Origin: Hyphomicrobiales bacterium
GTDB lineage: Bacteria; Pseudomonadota; Alphaproteobacteria; Rhizobiales; Xanthobacteraceae
Length of the DNA: 64,000 bases
Direction of reading: 5' to 3'
Assembly (NCBI GenBank): GCA_016185205.1
Contig: JACPOA010000059.1
Coordinates: forward strand, 1 to 64,000
Part shown: in pieces, positions 58,890 to 64,000 of the stretch
Position numbering within the stretch: position 1 is the first letter of the stretch
Layout: the number at the start of each line of letters is the position of its first letter
The notes under the pieces: generated by a model
What the model saw: only the letters and a program-made list of their open reading frames with translations
Databases searched by the model: none
Told to the model about the DNA's origin: nothing
Position numbers and translations under genes: made by a program

Positions 58890-60398
58890 GTGTCTGCCAT
58901 GACCACCGCCGTGTCTCCGCAAGCCGCTTCCGCGCAAGCCGTGGTGCTGCCGAAAAATCGCGGCGTCTATTACGGCGGCGCCTGGCACGAGCCGAAATCG
59001 GGGCGTTTCGTCGACACGCTCAACCCCGGCACCGGCCTATCGCTCGGCAAGGTGGCGGATGCCGGGGCCGACGACATCGACGCGGCGGTGGCGGCGGCGA
59101 AAGTCGCGTTCAAGGAGTGGCGGCGCGTGCTGCCGCTCGAGCGCGCCAAGCTCCTGCGGCGGATCGCGGAAATCCTGCGGCAGAACGCCAACGAGCTGGC
59201 CATGATCGACGCCGCCGACTGCGGCAATCCGGTGCGCGAGATGGTGAGCGACGCCATGGTGGCGGCGGCGCAGATGGAGTTCTTCGCCGGCTTCGTCACC
59301 GAGATGAAGGGTTCGTCGATCCCGATGGGGCCCGACGTGGTCAACTTCTCGGTGCGCGAACCGCTCGGCGTGGTCGGCCGCATCATTCCGTTCAATCATC
59401 CCTTCATGTTCTGTGCCGGCAAATCCGCCGCCCCGCTCGCCGCCGGCAATACCGTCATCGTCAAACCGCCGGAACAGGCGCCGCTCTCCTCGCTGCGGCT
59501 GGCCGAATTGATCGGCGAGCTGCTGCCGGCCGGCGTGTTCAACGTGGTGCCGGGCGGGCGCGAGGCCGGGCAACGGCTCGCCAGCCATCCCGACGTGGCC
59601 ATGATCGCGCTGATCGGCAGCGTGCCGACCGGCCGCGCGGTGATGAAAGCCGCCGCCGACACCGTCAAGCGCACCATGCTCGAGCTTGGCGGCAAGAACG
59701 CGCTGATCGCCTATGGCGACGCCGATCCCGACGAGGTCGCCGGCGCCGTCATCGGCGGCATGAATTTCACCTGGTGCGGGCAGAGCTGCGGCTCGACCAG
59801 CCGCGCTTTCATCCACGAGAAAATCCACGACGCGGTGATCGAGCGCATCAAGACGCGCATCGCGCAGTTCAAGCCGGGCATTCCGACCGATCCGGCCACC
59901 ACCATGGGCGCGATCATCTCCAAGACCCAGTTCGACCGCGTGGTGAGCTATATCGCCGCCGCCAAACAGGAAGGCGCGCGCGTGATCGCCGGCGGCGGGC
60001 CCCCTGCCGATCCGGCGCTGGCCAAGGGCTTCTATATCGAGCCGACCGTGTTCGCCGATGTGACCATGTCGATGCGGATCGCGCGCGAGGAAATCTTCGG
60101 GCCGGTGCTCGGCGTGTTCAAGTGGAGCGACGAAGCCAAGATGCTGGCGGAGGTCAATCAGGTCGAATACGGACTGACCGCCTCGATCTGGACCAACGAT
60201 CTGTCGACCGCGCACCGCACCGCCATGGCGGTGGAAGCGGGCTACGTGTGGATCAACGAATTCGGCAAGCACTTCCTGGGCGCGCCGTTCGGCGGCTTCA
60301 AGCAGTCGGGCCTGGGGCGCGAGGAATGCTTCGAGGAGATGCTGTCCTTCACGCAGGAGAAGAATATCCACGTGAAGCTGCGGCCTTCGAAGAATTAA
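58890..60398 (+). CDS. Aldehyde dehydrogenase family protein
   Basis: A 502-aa NAD(P)-dependent dehydrogenase, starting at GTG 58890 or ATG 58899. It has the conserved FNHPFMFCAGKSAAPLAAGNT, LELGGKN (catalytic Glu), and FTWCGQSCGSTSR with catalytic Cys in GQSC. It oxidises an aldehyde to an acid, here presumably the product of the TPP-enzyme decarboxylation (inference). It lies 13 bp after the binding protein gene. Confidence 0.9.
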   Translation: MSAMTTAVSPQAASAQAVVLPKNRGVYYGGAWHEPKSGRFVDTLNPGTGLSLGKVADAGADDIDAAVAAAKVAFKEWRRVLPLERAKLLRRIAEILRQNANELAMIDAADCGNPVREMVSDAMVAAAQMEFFAGFVTEMKGSSIPMGPDVVNFSVREPLGVVGRIIPFNHPFMFCAGKSAAPLAAGNTVIVKPPEQAPLSSLRLAELIGELLPAGVFNVVPGGREAGQRLASHPDVAMIALIGSVPTGRAVMKAAADTVKRTMLELGGKNALIAYGDADPDEVAGAVIGGMNFTWCGQSCGSTSRAFIHEKIHDAVIERIKTRIAQFKPGIPTDPATTMGAIISKTQFDRVVSYIAAAKQEGARVIAGGGPPADPALAKGFYIEPTVFADVTMSMRIAREEIFGPVLGVFKWSDEAKMLAEVNQVEYGLTASIWTNDLSTAHRTAMAVEAGYVWINEFGKHFLGAPFGGFKQSGLGREECFEEMLSFTQEKNIHVKLRPSKN

Positions 60399-61096
60399 AG
60401 CGGGTCAAACCCGCACGCCGTCCACACCTTGCGGCTGTCGGACTCGATCAGGAAGCGCACGAACTCCGCCGCCTGACCCGCAACCTTGCTCGCGGCGGTG
60501 ACGCCGGCGCCGTAGCTGATGGTGAGTTGCAAAGCGCCCGGCAACGGGCCGGCGAGCGCAATTCCAGGCACGCTGACGATCTCGCTTTTCGGGAAAATGC
60601 CGAGCGTGGCCTCCCCGCTCGCGATCATGGCCAGCCCGCCGGCGAGACCGACTTTGTGCGTGACGCGACCGGCCAGCGCTTCGGCAAGCCGGAGCGTTTT
60701 GATCACCTTGTCGCTCTGCGCGCCGCTCGGTGTCGCGGTCGGTGGCGCATGCACCACGCCGCGCGCGGCCTTGAGCGCGGCGCGCAGCGCCTCCGGCGTG
60801 GAGACATCGGGGACCGGGTGGCCCGCGGTCACGCCGACGGCGAGCCCGATATTGGCGAGCGGCGTACAGGCGCCCTGCACCACGCCTTGCTTGATATAGT
60901 TCTCGATCGTCGCCACCGGCATCAGCAGCACGTCGAGCGCCTCGTGCGCCGCCACGCGGCCGGCGATGCCGCTCATGCTGTCGTACAGCGCATTGAGCGT
61001 GTTGCCGCTCTGACGCTCGTAGACGGGCCTGAGCCGATCGAACACCGGCTTGGGCGCTCCGCCGGCGATGCTGGTGATCGTAACGGCGGTTGGCAT
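60395..61096 (-). CDS. ModA-type substrate-binding-like protein without signal peptide
   Basis: A 233-aa protein of the ModA/AccA-like class: TSIAGGAPKPVFDRLRPVYERQSGNTLNALYDSM, DVLLMPVATIENYIKQG, and ALQLTISYGAGVTAASKVAGQAAEFVRFLIE. It starts at ATG 61096 without a signal peptide, so it may act in the cytoplasm or be exported unconventionally. Its stop overlaps the ALDH 3' end by 4 bases on the opposite strand. Similar genes sit with 4,5-dihydroxyphthalate-decarboxylase-like genes. Confidence 0.82.
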   Translation of the reverse strand: MPTAVTITSIAGGAPKPVFDRLRPVYERQSGNTLNALYDSMSGIAGRVAAHEALDVLLMPVATIENYIKQGVVQGACTPLANIGLAVGVTAGHPVPDVSTPEALRAALKAARGVVHAPPTATPSGAQSDKVIKTLRLAEALAGRVTHKVGLAGGLAMIASGEATLGIFPKSEIVSVPGIALAGPLPGALQLTISYGAGVTAASKVAGQAAEFVRFLIESDSRKVWTACGFDPL

Positions 61097-61100
61097 TTTG

Positions 61101-62087
61101 CTAAATCTTGAAGGACTCGTGCGTGCCGGGATGGAACATCTCCTCCGGCGTCACCAGCCGCGCCGACAGACCTTGGCTATGATGATGGCGCAGGAAGGTT
61201 TCCAGAGTCTTCCGGTTCGCGCTAAGACCATAAGACCAGAAATCCTCGCCCATCAGCGCGCGCGCTTCCGCCAGGCGCTCCTCGATGAAGGGCAGCGTCA
61301 CCTTGGTGGCCGAGGTGTCGCTCAACTGTTCGAGCGCCGCGTGCTTGGCCTGCTCGAAGGCCTTGTATACCGCGCCCGGCAGCCAGGGATGCTGTTCGGC
61401 CAGTGTGCGCCGCACGCCGACCAGATGCATGATCGGGAACACGCCGGTGCGCTTGAAATAGTCCTTGGCGGCCGCCACCGGATCGGCAAACAGCCAGCCG
61501 ATATTCGGCGTGTTCTTCGGCAGCGAAGGCGGGCGCGGCGCGATAAAGCCGTCGATGGCGCCTTCGGCCAGCAGCGCCGAGATGCTCTTGCCGGCCGGCG
61601 CGTTGTCGAGCTTGACGTCCTTCGGCAGCGTGATCGAGATCTTCTCCGGCCGGTCGGCATCCTCGATGCCGCCGCGGATCCAATGGATGTCGGAGGGCTT
61701 CACGCCGTAGTCGTCTTGCAGAATGGCGCGCGCCCACACATTCGCCGTCAGCTGATATTCCGGCACGCCGACGCGTTTGCCTTTGAGGTCCTCCGGCTTC
61801 TTGATGCGGTCGGTGCGCACATAGATCGCGGTGTGGCGGAAGGCGCGCGATACGAAAGCCGGCACGCCGACATAGTCGCCGCCGCCCTGTGCGGTCTTGA
61901 CCGTGAAGCTCGACAGCGACAATTCGCAGATGTCGAACTCGGCGTGGCGCAGCGCGCGGAAGAAGATTTCCTCCGGCGACAACGTCATGCAGGCGGGCTT
62001 GACGCCGTCGATCTGCACGGAGCCGTCGATCAGCGCGCGCGTACGGTCATAGGGGCCGACCGCGACGGAAAGGTTGAGCTTGGCCAT
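61101..62087 (-). CDS. 4,5-dihydroxyphthalate decarboxylase-like / binding-protein-like
   Basis: A 328-aa protein of the same family as that at 48269-49333 (LNLSVAVGPYDRTRALIDGSVQIDGVKPACM, FRALRHAEFDICELSLSSFTVKTAQGGGDYVGVPAFVSRAFRHTAIYVR, LKGKRVGVPEYQLTANVWARAILQDDYG). No signal peptide is visible. It is transcribed 5 bp before the ModA-like gene as one operon. It could be a decarboxylase acting on aromatic diacids or a binding protein; the neighbouring TPP-enzyme and ALDH hint at a catabolic cluster, by context only. Confidence 0.78.
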   Translation of the reverse strand: MAKLNLSVAVGPYDRTRALIDGSVQIDGVKPACMTLSPEEIFFRALRHAEFDICELSLSSFTVKTAQGGGDYVGVPAFVSRAFRHTAIYVRTDRIKKPEDLKGKRVGVPEYQLTANVWARAILQDDYGVKPSDIHWIRGGIEDADRPEKISITLPKDVKLDNAPAGKSISALLAEGAIDGFIAPRPPSLPKNTPNIGWLFADPVAAAKDYFKRTGVFPIMHLVGVRRTLAEQHPWLPGAVYKAFEQAKHAALEQLSDTSATKVTLPFIEERLAEARALMGEDFWSYGLSANRKTLETFLRHHHSQGLSARLVTPEEMFHPGTHESFKI

Positions 62088-62332
62088 GAAGTGTCCCGGG
62101 GCAATGAATTCCGGGGAAAGTCATAGGGGAAATTCCAAGCGGAGGCAAAAATTCGGCGTTCGTGACACGATGCACATCTCCCCTCCCCCACGAGCGCTTG
62201 CGAGTGTGGGGAGGGGGCGGGGGTGGGGGCAATGATTTTGGTGAGTCAGTAAAAAGCGCCCCCACCCCGGTTTGCATCGCTGACGCGATGCGAACCGACC
62301 CTCCCCACGCTTCGCGGGGGAGGGAAAAAAGG
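62088..62332. repeat. GC-rich intergenic palindromes after soxD
   Basis: CCCCTCCCCCAC ... GTGTGGGGAGGGG (62181-62216) and GGGGTGGGGGC ... GCGCCCCCACCCC (62219-62268) are nested palindromes; a further hairpin (CTCCCCACGCTTCGCGGGGGAG) is at 62300-62322. They serve as terminators for soxD on the minus strand, and such elements are common in Bradyrhizobium. Confidence 0.6.
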
Positions 62333-63001
62333 CTACTCCACCCCGCCCTTCTTGGCTTTGTCATCCGGGGTGACGTCGACCGCCTGCGCACGGCCGGTGA
62401 TCGTCACCGGGCCCCGGCAATCCTTCATGCAGGGTTTGGAATTCCAGAATGATTTTTCGGTCTTTTCGCGATCGTCGTCGAAGAAGCCGCCCTGGTTCGG
62501 CATCTTGACCTGCGCCCACGTCTCCTTCGACAGCACGAACTTGTCGTCGACGATGTCGTTGAGATTGAGCACGTAGGCGGTGACCGCGTAGAGCTCGTCG
62601 TTGCCGAGCGACTGCGCGTCGCCAAACGGCATGGCGCGGCGGATATAGTCGAACACGCTTGAGAGATGCGCATAATAGGAGCCGACGGTCTTGACCGGGT
62701 CGTGCGAGGCGAGCGTGCCCTTGCCCTGCGCGAGCGCCGGCCAGCGCCCGGCGCTCTCGCCGAACTCGCCGTGGCAGGCGGCGCATTTGTCCATGTAGAC
62801 TTTTTCACCCGCCTTGACCGAGCCCTGGCCCGGCGGCGCGCCCTGCCCGTCCGGCCGCACGTCGATATCCCAGCCGGCGATCTGTTCGGGGGTGGCGGTC
62901 TGCCCGATACCGTAGTGGCGCGGCGTCTCTTTCTTCTGCGCCAGCGCCGGCGCGGCGAGCGCAAGTAGCAGAGCCAAGGTAAGGGCAATGCAGCGCCGCA
63001 A
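62333..63001 (-). CDS. soxD: SoxD-like cytochrome c
   Basis: A 222-aa protein from TTG 63001: the signal peptide LRRCIALTLALLLALAAPALA|QKK is followed by a c-type heme motif KCAACHGEFGESAGRWP (CAACH) and a C-terminal MPFGDAQSLGNDELYAVTAYVLNLN with the axial Met. The start is inferred from the signal peptide; the frame is open farther upstream through a repeat (63014-63052), which is non-coding. With SoxC it forms the sulfane dehydrogenase (SoxCD) of the sulfur-oxidising Sox cycle. Confidence 0.8.
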   Translation of the reverse strand: MRRCIALTLALLLALAAPALAQKKETPRHYGIGQTATPEQIAGWDIDVRPDGQGAPPGQGSVKAGEKVYMDKCAACHGEFGESAGRWPALAQGKGTLASHDPVKTVGSYYAHLSSVFDYIRRAMPFGDAQSLGNDELYAVTAYVLNLNDIVDDKFVLSKETWAQVKMPNQGGFFDDDREKTEKSFWNSKPCMKDCRGPVTITGRAQAVDVTPDDKAKKGGVE

Positions 63002-63013
63002 ACTCGGCGCGCT

Positions 63014-63125
63014 CCCTCTCCCCGCTGGGGAGAGGGTTGGGGTGAGGGGGTCTAGGTTTATCGATAGACCGTAACCCCTCACCCGGATTGCTTCGCAATC
63101 CGACCTCTCCCCATGGGCGAGGTGA
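63014..63125. repeat. Palindromic repeats between soxC and soxD
   Basis: CTCTCCCCGCTGGGGAGAG (63015-63033), and a CCTCACCCGG...TCTCCCCATGGGCGAGG element (63077-63123). On the minus strand they read as LTPTLSPAGRG, the typical product of a rhizobial intergenic repeat. Confidence 0.65.
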
Positions 63126-63134
63126 AGAAAGAAA

Positions 63135-64000
63135 CTAGCCGACCTCGACATTCTCGACCTCCCCGTCCGGCTTGAGCGCCCAGGTCTGGATGCCGTTGTT
63201 GTGGTAGATCGAATTGACGCTGCGGATTTTGCGCAGCGCGTCCTTGCTCGGCTGCACATAGCCGGTCTCGTCCATGGCGCGCGACTGCAGCAGCAGCGCC
63301 TCGCCGTTCCAATCGAATTCGTAATAGAAGCGCACGCAGGCCTTGTCGAACACCGGGCCGTCGATGCGCGCCGTGCGCCAGTTGCGGCCGCCGTCGAGCG
63401 AGATATCGACCCGAACGATCTTGCCGCGCCCCGACCAGGCCAGCCCGGACAAAATATTGAAGCCCTTCTGCTTGCAGGGCGCCTGCGGCGACGGCGAAGT
63501 GATCACCGATTTGGCATCCATCACGAAGGTGAACTGGCGCGCCTTGCCGCTTTCCAAGAGGTCGGTGTATTTCGACGTCTCCTCGCGCGTGAACCAGGGC
63601 TGGTCGCCGACCTTGAGGCGACGCAGCCACTTGACCCAGACATTGCCTTCCCAGCCCGGCACCACCAGGCGCACCGGATAGCCCTGCTCGGGCCGCAGCA
63701 TCTCGCCGTTCGAGCGATAGGCGACGATGCAATCGTTCAAGGCCTTGGCGAGCGGGATCGAGCGGTTCATGGCGGCGGCGTCGCCGCCTTCGGCAAGAAT
63801 CCATTTGGCGTTGGCTTTGACGCCCGCCTGCTCCAGCAGCAGCTTCAGCGACACGCCGGTGTATTGCACGCAATGCACCATGCCGTGAGTGTACTGGACG
63901 CCGTTGAGCTGGGCGCCGCGCCACTCCATGCCGGAATTGGCGGCGCATTCGAGAAAATGAATTTTATTGACGCGCGGCAAACGCTTGAGATCGTCGAGCG
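63135..64000 (-). CDS. soxC: Sulfane dehydrogenase SoxC (3' part)
   Basis: C-terminal 288 aa of SoxC, running off the right edge (…LDDLKRLPRVNKIHFLECAANSGMEWRG). It contains the molybdopterin-domain core IHFLECAANSGMEWRGAQLNGVQYTHGMVHCVQYTGVSL and the Mo-co dimerisation domain (WSGRGKIVRVDISLDGGRNWRTARIDGP). The molybdenum cofactor-binding Cys of the N-terminal half is not in the window. soxD follows after 133 bp. SoxCD oxidises protein-bound sulfane sulfur in the Sox cycle. Confidence 0.85.
   Translation of the reverse strand, partial: LDDLKRLPRVNKIHFLECAANSGMEWRGAQLNGVQYTHGMVHCVQYTGVSLKLLLEQAGVKANAKWILAEGGDAAAMNRSIPLAKALNDCIVAYRSNGEMLRPEQGYPVRLVVPGWEGNVWVKWLRRLKVGDQPWFTREETSKYTDLLESGKARQFTFVMDAKSVITSPSPQAPCKQKGFNILSGLAWSGRGKIVRVDISLDGGRNWRTARIDGPVFDKACVRFYYEFDWNGEALLLQSRAMDETGYVQPSKDALRKIRSVNSIYHNNGIQTWALKPDGEVENVEVG

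Noticed and set aside
1-64000. CRISPR array or cas genes
   Set aside because: No evenly spaced repeats with unique spacers and no cas-type product were found on either strand; the repeats seen are tandem, palindromic or iteron-like.

Overview
The window is GC-rich alphaproteobacterial DNA, most like the Bradyrhizobiaceae/Xanthobacteraceae (Bradyrhizobium, Rhodoplanes, Pseudolabrys type). Pointers are a tripartite-tricarboxylate (TctC/Bug) binding protein, SoxC/SoxD-type sulfur genes, a double cold-shock-domain protein beside a DUF192 gene, an ETC complex I (NDUFS4-like) accessory subunit, several NitT/TauT-type and dihydroxyphthalate-decarboxylase-like binding proteins, and short palindromic repeats scattered between genes. 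This is inference from gene content; no rRNA is present.

Layout. (1) 1-565: end of a copper locus (cupredoxin and CusF-like protein). (2) 1141-7864: a surface-polysaccharide/envelope type cluster with two GNAT/FemAB-like acyltransferases (one frameshifted), an ATP-grasp ligase, a Wzx-like flippase and a nucleotidyltransferase-like plus P-loop kinase fusion. (3) 7894-9240: a graveyard of remnants: the tail of a chemotaxis receptor, a group II intron 3' end, an IS110-like tail and an IS5-family transposase tail with a stop and a frameshift. (4) 9272-27186: a mobilizable element with a TraG/VirD4 coupling protein, a ParA-like ATPase broken by a 22-bp tandem duplication, ParB, DUF736 (one intact and one truncated copy), a TrwC-like MobF relaxase, a possible excisionase and a tyrosine integrase, ending at a 46-nt piece of tRNA-Arg(TCT). 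No VirB/Trb mating-pore genes are seen, so it looks mobilizable rather than self-conjugative. Inside it lies a convergent two-gene cassette (unknown 497-aa protein X facing a 4-TM membrane protein Y) with a second, partly deleted copy next to it. (5) 27187-37425: a second element bounded by a 16-bp repeat of the same tRNA 3' end, with integrase, small regulators, tandem operators, an unknown 1136-aa helical protein, an HK97 capsid, a ClpP-like prohead protease and a primase-tail-like protein. It has no portal, terminase or tail genes, so it resembles a phage satellite or a decayed prophage.

(6) 37567-64000: core chromosome. It holds a degenerate REC-EAL protein, a complex I accessory subunit, a TctC protein and alpha/beta hydrolase, tRNA-Pro, DUF192 and double CSD proteins, a sirtuin, glyoxalase I, tRNA-Glu, a 47-aa membrane protein, the EF-P modification set (EpmB, EpmA, EF-P), an M23 peptidase, a lytic transglycosylase, and a LysR-headed locus. 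That locus contains a TPP enzyme, a full NitT/TauT-type ABC importer, an aldehyde dehydrogenase and two further binding-protein-like genes, and looks like uptake and breakdown of an unidentified organic acid. The window ends in soxD and a partial soxC.

The most interesting parts are the duplicated X/Y cassette with shared palindromes and the satellite-like element carrying the large unknown protein; both are candidate undescribed (possibly defence) systems, which is inference. Overall base composition and gene style change at about 8-9 kb and 37.4 kb, consistent with the island boundaries.
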